Assembly (NCBI RefSeq): GCF_024199925.1
Contig: NZ_JANADR010000001.1
Coordinates: forward strand, 2,914,001-2,978,000
Source of the DNA: Bradyrhizobium sp. CCGUVB1N3
GTDB taxonomy: Bacteria > Pseudomonadota > Alphaproteobacteria > Rhizobiales > Xanthobacteraceae
Length of the DNA stretch: 64,000 nucleotides
Reading direction: 5' to 3'
The notes under the pieces are model-generated. The model was not told the origin of the DNA. It did no database searches and saw only the letters and a program-made list of their open reading frames with translations. Shown one piece after another: positions 25,775-33,779 of this stretch. The translations under genes and the position numbers were made by a program. The number at the start of each line of letters is the position of its first letter. Within the stretch, counting starts at the first letter, position 1.

Positions 25775-26960
25775 TGGCACTGGACTTCCCCAACACTCCG
25801 AGCGTGGGTCAACTCTACCCGTCGCCAGCGGTGGCGGGCGTGCCGGTGTATCGTTGGAGTGGCGTGACGTGGGATGCGCAAAATCTGACAGGTACAGACG
25901 CGCCGAGCGACGGTAAGACCTACGGTCGATTGAATGCGGCTTGGTCGCAAGCACTGCCTATTGCTGGTGGCACGTTGACTGGTAACTTGACGATTTCATC
26001 CGGCGGTCAACTAATCATCTCTTCGGCCGTTGGCCAGATAACCTTGAACAAGGCATCAGGTAGTGCGGGGACAAATTGCTCGATTGGTGGGTTCACCACA
26101 GGGAATGCGCGTTGGGTCATGGAGTTCGGCAATGCTGCATCGGAGAGCGGCAGTAACGTGGGCAGCGACTTCGACATCATCCGTTACAATGATGCCGGCG
26201 TCGCCATAGATACGCCGTTCAAGATCACCCGCTCGACTGGTGTCATCACGACTTCGATTGATCTAAAATGCGGTGGTGCCCTTACCGCACTTGGGAACAG
26301 CATTGTCGTACAAGCACAAGCCGGTGCCAACGCTAATCTGTTCTTTAATGATGAGACCGGCGCCAACAAGTCCACAATGTACTGGGAGCGTTCTTCCGGG
26401 ACTTTCCACGTAACGAATGCAACCAAAGACTGGCAGTTTCAATCAGGTGGACAATTTCTAAGCGCTCTCGGTTATGTGTGCAAGCAAGGTTTTAGCGGAG
26501 GCTATGGCGGCAACAGTTTCAATCTTTTTTACAATTCCGGGCCGTGTCAACTGTGGATCGACGCGACCAACCTCGGCAACATCAGCGTCACCTCGGACTA
26601 TCGCACCAAAAAGACGTGGCCGATCTGCGGAGCATGTGGTCGACCGTTAAGAAATTGCGGCCGATCTCATACACGCAGAAGGACTTCACGCCGCCATCGC
26701 AATTGGAGTACAACGCCAAGGCTCGTGATGAGGGGCAAGAGGTTGGAACAGCTCCGATGTTCGCGGGTGATGATATCGAGCGTTGGGGTTTCCTAGCCCA
26801 CGAGCTTCAAGAGGCAATGATTGATAGCGCAGCGAGTTGCCCGAAGGATGCGCCGGATGCGATCCAATCTCCGAACCCGTGGACGATCATCGCGGCTCTG
26901 ACCAAGACGCTTCAGGAGGCAATGGCCCGCATTGAGATGCTGGAAGCCGCCGCGCGTTGA
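25774..26960 (+). CDS. Tail fibre with C-terminal peptidase S74 chaperone, frameshifted
   Basis: The first frame codes a fibre (PNTPSVGQLYPSPAVAGVPV, IAGGTLTGNLTI) up to the S74 start SVTSDYRTKK. It then loses the family sequence and stops at 26796. The -1 frame continues it exactly: DVADLRSMWSTVKKLRPISY, ERWGFLAHELQEAM, ALTKTLQEAMARIEMLEAAA, ending at 26960. S74 domains fold fibre trimers and cut themselves off at the Ser of SDxRxKK, which is present. Joined, the protein has about 395 aa. The switch is at CAAAAAG (26607-26613), which could be a slippery site or a lost A. Confidence 0.8.
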
Positions 26961-26981
26961 CGCAACGAACCTCCCGGCCTA

Positions 26982-27007
26982 GGCCCCGCTTCGGCGGGGC
27001 CTTTTTT
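26982..27007 (+). terminator. Rho-independent terminator at end of late operon
   Basis: An 8-bp GC stem (GGCCCCGC / GCGGGGCC) with a TTCG tetraloop is followed by six T. It lies 22 bases after the end of the S74 fibre gene and just before the converging - strand cluster. Confidence 0.93.
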
Positions 27008-27033
27008 GTGCCCAGCCAGACCCGGCAGCGATG

Positions 27034-27693
27034 TTAACGGGCCTGCGGCCTTTCGAGCATGTTGATCTGTTCCGCATGGATGCGATCAGAAAACCGGTGC
27101 AAGCGACGCTCGGCTTGCAAGATCTGTCCCGCGAACGACTCGGCAAGGTCGTTGATCGTCTCGACCACCATCCACGCGCGGTCGACCTCGGACAGGCTCT
27201 CGTAGTCCTTGGCCTGGTACAGCCGCGCGAGTTGCTTCTTTTTCGTCACGATGCGGCTTGCGATCTGCGAGAAGATCGATTTGATCATCGCGCTGCGTTC
27301 GGGCGTGTTCACCTCGTAGCCAACGCCGACCCAGTCGATCACGTACGGCTGGCATCCGGCCTCAGTCATTCTCGGATGAACTGCTGACCGGTTGATCTTG
27401 ACGCGAAGCTGGTTACGCTGGTCGAGATAGCTGCGCCAGGCCGCCGACCGCTTACCTCCAGCTGGGCGCTCGATCAGCTTGTGGGACTCGATCCAGCTGT
27501 CGAACTCGTCGGCGTTGAACCTCATTCCGATAGGAAACCGCTTGTAGAACTGGCTGGCGAGGTCGACCTGCGCCTTCCCCCGTCGCGGGTTTGCATCGCC
27601 CCAAGGGCATGTTTGGCGTTGCGGACACGACGGAGCTTTGCAACCTGTTTCCTCACTGCAGCTCTCCGACGATCTGCAAGGCTTCGCGTGCAT
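27034..27693 (-). CDS. Hypothetical helical phage protein, uncertain start
   Basis: Up to 219 aa, unrecognised. The body from about residue 42 looks genuine (LASQFYKRFPIGMRFNADEF, LSEVDRAWMVVETINDLAES). The first 41 residues overlap the ParB-like gene by 41 bases and are Cys/Ser-rich, which looks like off-frame sequence. A GTG overlapping the ParB stop (GTGA) with GAGG nearby opens a different frame, so the real N-terminus may have been lost to a frameshift near 27,570. It is the last gene of the - strand cluster. Confidence 0.55.
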   Translation of the reverse strand: MHAKPCRSSESCSEETGCKAPSCPQRQTCPWGDANPRRGKAQVDLASQFYKRFPIGMRFNADEFDSWIESHKLIERPAGGKRSAAWRSYLDQRNQLRVKINRSAVHPRMTEAGCQPYVIDWVGVGYEVNTPERSAMIKSIFSQIASRIVTKKKQLARLYQAKDYESLSEVDRAWMVVETINDLAESFAGQILQAERRLHRFSDRIHAEQINMLERPQAR

Positions 27694-28990
27694 TGTTGAT
27701 GGCGTTGCGCAATTCGGCGTTGGCAGTGAGCGTCACGCCCGTCGGTGCCCGCTCGCAGTGCGTCTTCAGCTTCTTGGCTTGCGACAGCATGGCGTTCGCC
27801 TGCCGTGAGAGCTGGTGCTGAAACTCGGTCGCCTGCCGGGTCCAATCGGACTTCAAGGCGCGGTCGTGTTCGTCGCCGTCAACCCGCCGCTGCTTCACCC
27901 GGATGTCATGCACCATGTAGGCGATGCGCTCGCTGATGAACCGGGCAGTGACGTCGATCTGGTTCTTATAGGCGATCTCGACCAGCTCGCGCGCGAGAGC
28001 TGCCTGATTGCTGACCGGCAGCAACGACGCGACATTCGGCGCGGTGACGGCCTTGCGGAAGGCTTCCAACAATCCGGCCTGATCGAGCACTTTCGCCACG
28101 CCTGCGAGATCGAACGTGATCGGCGTGCTGACACTCGTGTTGCGAGCGCTTCGTGCGACATTGGTGGCTTTCTGCGCCTGGCTGTGCTGCTTCGCACGCT
28201 GGGTAGCAGCCTTTCCTTTGGCGTTCGCCTTGGCCTTGGCCGCCTCGGCTGCTTCCCGCTCGCGCCTGGCCTTCGCCTTGTTAGCTTCGTCGGCAGCGGC
28301 CTTGGCCTTAGCGGCGGCAGCTTGACGGCGCGCTTCGGCAGCTGCGGCCTCACGCTCAGCTTCCGCCCGCTCGCGCTCGGCCGTTTCCAGCTCTGCGACG
28401 GCGGCGGCGTTCTCGTCTTCGACCTCGGTCGCGACTTCGTCGATGATCCGGGCATAGTCGCCGGAGGATTTCAGGACGGCCAGTTGCTGACGGACGGTGT
28501 GTTCGTTGATGTCGGGTACATTCTGGAGAAATTCGGTGATGATTGGCTCGCCGATGCCTTTGGCGCTGGCGATGTTGCCTTGCAGCTTGTCGAGGTCGTG
28601 GTTTCTCGCGAAATCACGAGAAACCCCTCCCGTCATGATCTGCTTTGCCAGATAGCGCAGTGCCGCCGCCACGGTGCCGACCTGCGCCGTGCCTGATTGT
28701 CCGCGCTGCGTTGCGTTCTCCCTCGCGTAGATGCGGATCATGCCGACCATGTCGATGTCGCCGACGAACAGATCGGCGCTCTTGATGCCAGCCTTGAGGG
28801 CTTCGGCTACCCGGTGGTGCCCCGCAGCGATCTCCAGCTCGCCGTTCTCGTTCTTGCGCAGGACCACGCCGCCCCAGAACCCATCCTGCCGGATCGACTT
28901 CTCTAGATTGACGACGACGTCGGGTGCCATCGGATCGACCTTGAAATCGCGGGCCGGATTAGGCTTCAACTGATCGAGCTTAACGAGCAT
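27653..28990 (-). CDS. ParB N-terminal domain protein with long coiled coil
   Basis: A 445 aa protein. The first 110 residues are a ParB/Sulfiredoxin-like domain: LVKLDQLKPNPARDF, SIRQDGFWGGVVLRKNENGE, LEIAAGHHRVAEALKAGIK, where GHHRVAEA matches the ParB GxHR nucleotide-binding box. Residues about 200-290 are an Ala/Glu/Arg/Lys coiled coil. The end has a further helical region. It may control partition or transcription, or act as a nuclease as some phage ParB-domain proteins do. AAAGGGAG precedes the ATG; a GTG directly upstream is the alternative start. Confidence 0.8.
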   Translation of the reverse strand: MLVKLDQLKPNPARDFKVDPMAPDVVVNLEKSIRQDGFWGGVVLRKNENGELEIAAGHHRVAEALKAGIKSADLFVGDIDMVGMIRIYARENATQRGQSGTAQVGTVAAALRYLAKQIMTGGVSRDFARNHDLDKLQGNIASAKGIGEPIITEFLQNVPDINEHTVRQQLAVLKSSGDYARIIDEVATEVEDENAAAVAELETAERERAEAEREAAAAEARRQAAAAKAKAAADEANKAKARREREAAEAAKAKANAKGKAATQRAKQHSQAQKATNVARSARNTSVSTPITFDLAGVAKVLDQAGLLEAFRKAVTAPNVASLLPVSNQAALARELVEIAYKNQIDVTARFISERIAYMVHDIRVKQRRVDGDEHDRALKSDWTRQATEFQHQLSRQANAMLSQAKKLKTHCERAPTGVTLTANAELRNAINNAREALQIVGELQ

Positions 28991-29015
28991 CACACTCCCT
29001 TTCGAAACGTCCGTG

Positions 29016-29040
29016 GCCGCCGCTTAGCGGGGCTTTTTTT
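29016..29040 (+). terminator. Weak hairpin with T-tract, reading opposite to the adjacent gene
   Basis: CCGC-TTA-GCGG with flanking partial pairing is followed by seven T on the + strand, upstream of the - strand ParB-like gene. The sequence after it (CCAGACTGGCAGCG) resembles the sequence after the strong terminator at 27,002 (CCAGACCCGGCAGCG), so it may be a decayed copy. Confidence 0.35.
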
Positions 29041-29106
29041 GTGTCTTGAACCAGACTGGCAGCGTCGAAGGCCCTGGGTGCCCTATCGGGAATTCCCGAG
29101 ACGCGG

Positions 29107-29286
29107 TCATCCCCGCTCATTCGTTCCCTCCCGCGCGGCGTCACACAACATGGAAAGGATTTCGGCGGCCTTGCGCCGGGCGATCTTCTGCCGCTTGATC
29201 ATGCCCTCGTGGGTCACATAGCGGGTGAAGGCGTTCGTATCGATGATGCGAGCGGCTTGCTCGATGATCTCGTCTTTGGTCGTCAT
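29107..29286 (-). CDS. Small hypothetical helical protein
   Basis: A 59 aa protein (TTKDEIIEQAARIIDTNAFT at its start, RRKAAEILSMLCDAAREGT near its end). The ATG overlaps the stop of the gene before it (ATGA), the usual coupling in this cluster, which is why the short form is preferred over a longer open frame. Charged helices suggest a small regulatory or binding protein. Function unknown. Confidence 0.55.
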   Translation of the reverse strand: MTTKDEIIEQAARIIDTNAFTRYVTHEGMIKRQKIARRKAAEILSMLCDAAREGTNERG

Positions 29287-29612
29287 TTCTTCGACCTCGG
29301 CTCGATCAGCTGCCGGAACGCATCCCGTCCTTCTTCGCTCTCGGCCCACGCCTCGGACTCCTCCGGGCTCGCGTCGAAGTCCCCATTGATGTGCCGCTTT
29401 CGCACAGCCTCGATGGCCTGGGCCCGCTTCTGATCGTTGAACGACAGCGCGACCTGGGCTGCCACGCGGAGGTCCTTTTCCAGCTCCATCTCGGGAAGAT
29501 CGAGCGGGGAAAGGAAATCGTGATAGAAGCCGGTCGCCGCGCGCTCGGCCATCTCGTGCAGCCCGACCTCGCGCAATGCGCCAGCCAGCTTGTCCTTGGT
29601 GTGCTCGGTCAT
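29283..29612 (-). CDS. Hypothetical phage protein
   Basis: A 109 aa charged protein (LAGALREVGLHEMAERAATG, LEKDLRVAAQVALSFNDQKR, KRHINGDFDASPEESEAWAE), mostly helical, with no recognised domain. It overlaps the genes on both sides by four bases, so it belongs to one translationally coupled - strand operon. Confidence 0.6.
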   Translation of the reverse strand: MTEHTKDKLAGALREVGLHEMAERAATGFYHDFLSPLDLPEMELEKDLRVAAQVALSFNDQKRAQAIEAVRKRHINGDFDASPEESEAWAESEEGRDAFRQLIEPRSKK

Positions 29613-30055
29613 GAAGGCTCCAGCTCAACGAAGTTGATGGCGACGCGACCGGGCTCGTATTCCTCGACCCACACGCGATAGGGACGGCTCGGCGGATATC
29701 CAGAGAAGCCGAACGCCTCCAGCACCATCTTGGCGGCGTGCTCATTCGGGACCTTGCCGGGAACGCGCGAGGAGATTGAGAGATGCCGGAACAGTCCGGA
29801 GGCCTGCTCCTCGAACGAGATCGCGGCGACGTAGGACCCGAGCTGCACGGGATAGCTCGGATATTCCCTGCGGAGCGCCTCGATGCGGTCAGGGTCCGGC
29901 CGCTCGCCGAGCTTCAGCGTATTGGTCGGATGGTCTCGGTCGTCGACAATGATCTGCCGCATCTTTTCCCAGGGCATCGGCTTGGCCAGCGCCGACCGGA
30001 TCGCCTTAGCGATCTCGGCCCGCTCGTTTTCGCCGATAATGAGTACGCCGCTCAT
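29609..30055 (-). CDS. Hypothetical phage protein
   Basis: A 148 aa protein starting SGVLIIGENERAEIAKAIRS. It includes MRQIIVDDRDHPTNTLKLGE and ends in VWVEEYEPGRVAINFVELEP. No domain is recognised. The start at 30055 is chosen because its ATG overlaps the preceding stop (ATGA), while an upstream extension of 38 residues would overlap that gene. Small genes of this sort are common in early phage operons. Confidence 0.6.
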   Translation of the reverse strand: MSGVLIIGENERAEIAKAIRSALAKPMPWEKMRQIIVDDRDHPTNTLKLGERPDPDRIEALRREYPSYPVQLGSYVAAISFEEQASGLFRHLSISSRVPGKVPNEHAAKMVLEAFGFSGYPPSRPYRVWVEEYEPGRVAINFVELEPS

Positions 30056-30351
30056 TGCATCGTCTCCCCATCGGGTCCGATTTCCATGATCTCGGCGCGC
30101 TGGGACAGCTTGATCAGCTTGATCGTCTTGCCGCTCATCGCCGCGATCCAGCGCGCCCAGGGGAGACACAGTTTCAGCCGCTCCTCGTCGGCGGCGATCA
30201 GCGGGATCAGCGTGCCGGGTCCCATCAACGGCGCGGCGCAGAGACCTTCACCGGTCTCGTCGCTGGAGATGAAGGCCCAGACAGCGTCGATGCGCCTCAA
30301 CTCGTTCGGCGGGGAATGCACTTCGGGATCGTCGTCGCGCGGATCAGACAT
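30052..30351 (-). CDS. Hypothetical phage protein
   Basis: A 99 aa protein (ELRRIDAVWAFISSDETGEG, LIPLIAADEERLKLCLPWAR, KTIKLIKLSQRAEIMEIG). It has an acidic N-terminus and alternating strands and helices. No family recognised. It overlaps the next gene by ATGA and begins 23 bases after the XRE-type gene. Confidence 0.6.
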   Translation of the reverse strand: MSDPRDDDPEVHSPPNELRRIDAVWAFISSDETGEGLCAAPLMGPGTLIPLIAADEERLKLCLPWARWIAAMSGKTIKLIKLSQRAEIMEIGPDGETMQ

Positions 30352-30374
30352 AGCTGGGCCTCCTCGTCAGTGCC

Positions 30375-30773
30375 TCAGTGCCCCTCCGCGGCCAGCGAGC
30401 GCGTCAGGGAGATGATGCTGCGCCGGACCTGCTGGCTTTCCACCCGTGACCAGGCCTCGATCAAATCGATGCCGTCCCTGCTCGCGACGAACTCACTAAC
30501 CAAACTGTTCTTCTGCTTGTCCCATGGAAGGTCCCCACCGATCAGAGCCGCCACCGTGGTCTTGAGGAAAGCGGCGATCTCGCCCAATCGCGCCGCTGCG
30601 ACACGGTTGGTGCCCTTCTCGTACTTCTGAATTTGCTGGAAGCTGACGCCCAGGGCCTCCCCCAACTCGGACTGGCTGATGTGCAGCTCAAGCCTCCGCG
30701 ACCGGATATTCCTGCCGAGTTCGCGATCCCCATCGTTCACCGCACGCGGCGATGTCTTTTGTCTACGGCGCAT
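30375..30773 (-). CDS. XRE-family helix-turn-helix regulator
   Basis: A 132 aa protein with a Cro/CI-type HTH at about residues 20-75: LGRNIRSRRLELHISQSELG, EALGVSFQQIQKYEKGTNRV. This fold binds operator DNA as a dimer. The C-terminal half is helical and ends in RRSIISLTRSLAAEGH. It lacks a LexA-type peptidase, so if it is the prophage repressor it would not self-cleave. Similar proteins are also common chromosomal regulators. It lies at the head of the small-gene operon. Confidence 0.85.
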   Translation of the reverse strand: MRRRQKTSPRAVNDGDRELGRNIRSRRLELHISQSELGEALGVSFQQIQKYEKGTNRVAAARLGEIAAFLKTTVAALIGGDLPWDKQKNSLVSEFVASRDGIDLIEAWSRVESQQVRRSIISLTRSLAAEGH

Positions 30774-30911
30774 CTTTGCGCTCCTTCATTACATGCCCAG
30801 TTTTTAGCATCGCGCCGCCCAGATCGAGCTCTGCGCTGCGCCTCGTTTCCTTCCAGCTGGTCGTTTATCTCGGGGAGTTCTCCCTTCTCGTATCCGCGCT
30901 ACGTCATTCGC

Positions 30912-31655
30912 TCATGCGGATGCGGCCTGCTCCACTTGGTGCAGCTGCCGAGCGCGCTTCTTCCTCGTAGTCGGCTTCGCCGGCGCGACCTTTTTCGTCT
31001 TCTTTGCGGACGGCGTCGGCACCGCTGGCTTCAGTCTGACCTCGCCACGGTAACTCTCGATCTGTTCGTGTTGCTTGAGGTATTGCAGCTTCAATTTGAT
31101 CTGCGTCGGGGTCAGGCCGGTGTCGCGCACCAGGGCCGAGATCGCGACCCATTTGTCGAGCGACAGATACTCGACCAGCTTGATGCTGCGCGACGACGGC
31201 TTGATCACCGGGGCGGCCGGTTGCGGCTTCGGAACGTGCGTTGTGAGCACCTCGCGCATGCCGGTCGCGATCTTGGTAAGCCGCAGCACCAGCTCGGTCA
31301 GATCGGCGACTTCTCCGCGCAGCGCCTTCATCTGGTCCGGGATCGGGACGACGGCCTCGGGTTGCGGCAACTCCAGCGCCTTCGTTAAGGGCTTCGGCTT
31401 CTCCGGCTTGTCGTTCTGAGACTTCAGCGTCACGTTGTCGGCGCGCAGCAGCTTACGGACCTCGGCGCGCGTGTTCATGCGGGCCCGCCAGTCGCTGGCC
31501 GTCTTCGCGACGATCACGCGGCGGACCTCCTTTTCCGGCACCACCTGCCAGGCGATCTCGATGTGCCCGCCATTGGTGTCTCGGGTCTGCCCCTTGACAC
31601 CATGCAGCTTCAGTTCGTTGAGCGCGATCTCGGTCAGTTCATTGCTGTACGCCAT
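30912..31655 (-). CDS. Winged-helix-like phage protein of unknown function
   Basis: A 247 aa protein. The N-terminus (IALNELKLHGVKGQTRDTNG, HIEIAWQVV) forms a small alpha/beta unit. A Pro/Lys linker and a coil (LRGEVADLTELVLRLTKIAT) follow. Residues about 155-205 look like a winged helix (LVEYLSLDKWVAISALVRDT, LTPTQIKLKLQYLKQHEQIE). The tail is Lys/Arg-rich (KKTKKVAPAKPTTRKKRA), suited to DNA contact. It may be a replication or regulatory protein of the early region. Confidence 0.65.
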   Translation of the reverse strand: MAYSNELTEIALNELKLHGVKGQTRDTNGGHIEIAWQVVPEKEVRRVIVAKTASDWRARMNTRAEVRKLLRADNVTLKSQNDKPEKPKPLTKALELPQPEAVVPIPDQMKALRGEVADLTELVLRLTKIATGMREVLTTHVPKPQPAAPVIKPSSRSIKLVEYLSLDKWVAISALVRDTGLTPTQIKLKLQYLKQHEQIESYRGEVRLKPAVPTPSAKKTKKVAPAKPTTRKKRARQLHQVEQAASA

Positions 31656-31664
31656 TCCCTAAAC

Positions 31665-32228
31665 CTATCCCTTGCCGTTCGTCTCGATGGTCGCCGACGC
31701 TCGACCACCGAGCGCCTCCGCGATTTCTGCTAATGAGTGAGTGCGGCCCGCAGCGATGCCGCTGTCGATCTCGCGCCATTGCCCCGCCAAGTCGAACGGT
31801 GGCGCGAACACGGCGAGAGCTTTCCTGGAGTTGAAACGGATCAGCGCAGCAATGCCCTTTTCGGCGCGGCGGGTCAGCCAGCGTCGCAGGGCGGGATCGC
31901 GGTGGGCATCGCGGTGGTGCGGATCGACCCATACCTGGACGACCTGAATGTTCTGAGCGTCGCCCGTCTCGTTGTCGCGGACCGTGACGAAGTCGGGCAT
32001 GAGATCGAGCACATAGTGCGATCTATCGGGTCGCGACAGATCGTCAGCGTCATCGTTGATCAGCCAGCGACAATTCCACAGGCCGCACTCAGGCGGCATC
32101 TTCGCCGTGTGATAGACGGCGCATCCCTTGTGGAATTGTTGAAAGCGGCAACGTTCGCCCGCAGCCTTTTGTAAAGGCGGCACAGGCAAAAGCTTGCAAC
32201 ACAACGAGCAGTCACCGCAGCGTCTCAT
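31665..32228 (-). CDS. YkgJ-type Cys-cluster (zinc/iron-chelating) domain protein
   Basis: A 187 aa protein opening MRRCGDCSLCCKLLPVPPLQ. Its CxxCxxCC pattern, with C and H residues further on (CRFQQFHKGCAVYHTAKMPP, ECGLWNCRWLI), is the signature of the YkgJ/Fe-S-or-zinc-chelating family. Biochemical roles of the family are poorly known. The C-terminal half (LRRWLTRRAEKGIAALIRFN) looks globular. It begins the - strand cluster and ends 9 bases before the winged-helix gene. Confidence 0.75.
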   Translation of the reverse strand: MRRCGDCSLCCKLLPVPPLQKAAGERCRFQQFHKGCAVYHTAKMPPECGLWNCRWLINDDADDLSRPDRSHYVLDLMPDFVTVRDNETGDAQNIQVVQVWVDPHHRDAHRDPALRRWLTRRAEKGIAALIRFNSRKALAVFAPPFDLAGQWREIDSGIAAGRTHSLAEIAEALGGRASATIETNGKG

Positions 32229-32304
32229 CGGTGCCCGTCCAATCTATGCACATTAGTCGCGCGGCTTGTGCCGCTGCTTATGTGTTGATGATTAGTATGA
32301 TGAT

Positions 32305-32343
32305 TGTGGCGAAATAAATTTGGCCGCACAGGTTTTCGCCACA
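32305..32343. repeat. Perfect 10-bp inverted repeat with 19-bp spacer
   Basis: Arms are TGTGGCGAAA (32305-32314) and TTTCGCCACA (32334-32343). The position upstream of the first gene of the - strand cluster suits an operator for a dimeric regulator such as the nearby XRE protein, which is inference. Confidence 0.6.
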
Positions 32344-32377
32344 GCCAAAGTTGAAATCCGAGTTGAGCGATTATTCA

Positions 32378-32417
32378 GTTGTCGTCCGAGTTGACTATGG
32401 CCAACCCGAACGACAAC
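32378..32417. repeat. Imperfect 16-bp inverted repeat, 14 of 16 pairs
   Basis: Arms GTTGTCGTCCGAGTTG (32378-32393) and CAACCCGAACGACAAC (32402-32417) flank an 8-base spacer. TCCGAGTTGA also occurs as a direct repeat just upstream (from 32357). No T-tract follows, so a protein site or RNA structure is more likely than a terminator. Confidence 0.65.
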
Positions 32418-32503
32418 CTTTAGGACAGATGGACCGGCGAGGAAGACTATGCACATGCCCGACTTGCCGTAGGCGGCGATATCGGGTCCGCCTTGCCGAC
32501 ACT

Positions 32504-32539
32504 GCCCGCCCTTCGTCATTCGAAGGGCGGGCTTCTTTT
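32504..32539 (+). terminator. Strong rho-independent terminator without an obvious upstream gene
   Basis: A perfect 12-bp stem (GCCCGCCCTTCG / CGAAGGGCGGGC, 32504-32515 and 32521-32532) with a 5-base loop is followed by TTCTTTT. It faces the + strand, but the nearest upstream genes are on the - strand. Confidence 0.85.
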
Positions 32540-32857
32540 CACGAGGGGTGTAGCGCCGTCAATTTGTTTCTTGCGACTGTCATATGTTGTTGCGTCCAAA
32601 TAGGTGATCGGTCGCGGCTGTAAATTGTCGAAGTCGACATTGTAAGAAATGACAATGGCCGCCGAGGCCGAGCGCCATTCGCGGCGTGCGAGGCGAACGG
32701 CCGCCGTTGTCCGGGTGTGATCCGTGCAATCCGGCCAGATGGACGAATGGCAATGTGCGGGCCATTTTTGGGACACAAACCCGACCACCTATCTGCCCAG
32801 ACGGCCGATGTTTGGAGACGTTCTAGCGCAAGGCCATCTTAGAAAGGCCGCCCGCTT

Positions 32858-33577
32858 ATGGACCGCAAAGTATTTGAGTTCATCGAAAACCTCGCCCCAC
32901 TGACTGACGCCGCGAGCGTCACGAATGCGATGGGTGAGCTGTTAGAGCAGCATGGCATCGACCACTTCTGTCTCAGCTTTCTCCCTGGCCCGAACCAGAG
33001 CTATGACGATGTGGCCATCGAGAACCGGATGCCTGACGGGTACGTGCCGACTTACATCGAAAAGCAGTACACGCAAGACGATCCTGTGTTTCACCACTGC
33101 AAAACGACGGTGCTGCCCTTCCGATGGTACAAGGAAACGCCGATTGATCCCGAGCGACAACCCCGCGCCGTAGAGGTTGTGCGGCTTGCGAGAGACTTTG
33201 GCATGGTGGACGGCGTGGTTGTCCCAGTCGCCTCGGCTGCCGGCAGGATGGGCCAGGTGTGGTTCGGCGGGCGCGAGTTCGATCTGCCTGAATATAAACT
33301 GCCCGCGCTGCATCTGATGGCGCACTACGCCTTCGACCGGCTGCTTAGACTCAAGGGCGTGCCATCCCAGCCCGAACATCCGCTCTCGCCCCGCGAGCGG
33401 GAGGTGCTGACCTTCGTTGCCTTGGGCATGACCAGCGCCGCTATCGCCGCGCGACTTTCCATCACGGAGCGGACGGTGATCGCGCACATCGCTCACTGCT
33501 GCCGGAAGCTCGGCGCGGCAACCCGCACGCAGGCTGTCGCCATCGCGGTGCGCGACGGGATCATTCAGCCGTGGTGA
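32858..33577 (+). CDS. LuxR-family regulator with autoinducer-binding-type domain
   Basis: A 239 aa protein. The first 165 residues match the LuxR autoinducer-binding fold: HFCLSFLPGPNQSYDDVAIE, RMPDGYVPTYIEKQYTQDDP, VFHHCKTTVLPFRWY. Residues about 172-235 are a LuxR/GerE helix-turn-helix: LSPREREVLTFVALGMTSAA, IAARLSITERTVIAHIAHCC. No luxI-type synthase gene lies nearby, so it would be a solo regulator responding to outside or distant signals. Some binding-pocket positions differ from classical LuxR, so the ligand is uncertain. Confidence 0.88.
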   Translation: MDRKVFEFIENLAPLTDAASVTNAMGELLEQHGIDHFCLSFLPGPNQSYDDVAIENRMPDGYVPTYIEKQYTQDDPVFHHCKTTVLPFRWYKETPIDPERQPRAVEVVRLARDFGMVDGVVVPVASAAGRMGQVWFGGREFDLPEYKLPALHLMAHYAFDRLLRLKGVPSQPEHPLSPREREVLTFVALGMTSAAIAARLSITERTVIAHIAHCCRKLGAATRTQAVAIAVRDGIIQPW

Positions 33578-33779
33578 CCGGCCCCGCGCCGGGAGCTATA
33601 AACATCAACGGCGCCCCTCTTATTTACGTCGCGCGGAGCGCAATGTCCGCGCGGTCAGGGCTTGCCGGGTCGTTCGGTCATCCGAGGCAGCCCTGTGAAT
33701 AATCGGGAGAGGCGCGCGATAGCCAGCGAAGGCTCGTAGAACGTGCCATCTTGGGCAGCGTTGTTGTTCGGAGAGGCAC

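Larger units (their letters stand above)
32229..32857. other. Gene-free stretch with two inverted repeats and a terminator
   Basis: No frame here has convincing protein character. It separates the - strand phage cluster from the + strand LuxR gene and holds inverted repeats at 32305-32343 and 32378-32417 and a strong + strand terminator at 32504-32539. Divergent promoters, repressor operators or a short RNA are possible contents. Confidence 0.6.

Noticed and set aside
32429..32500. Short Cys-containing frame (CTCPTCRRRR) before the terminator considered as a zinc-finger peptide
   Set aside because: No ribosome site, and it runs through the terminator stem without a stop, which argues against translation there.
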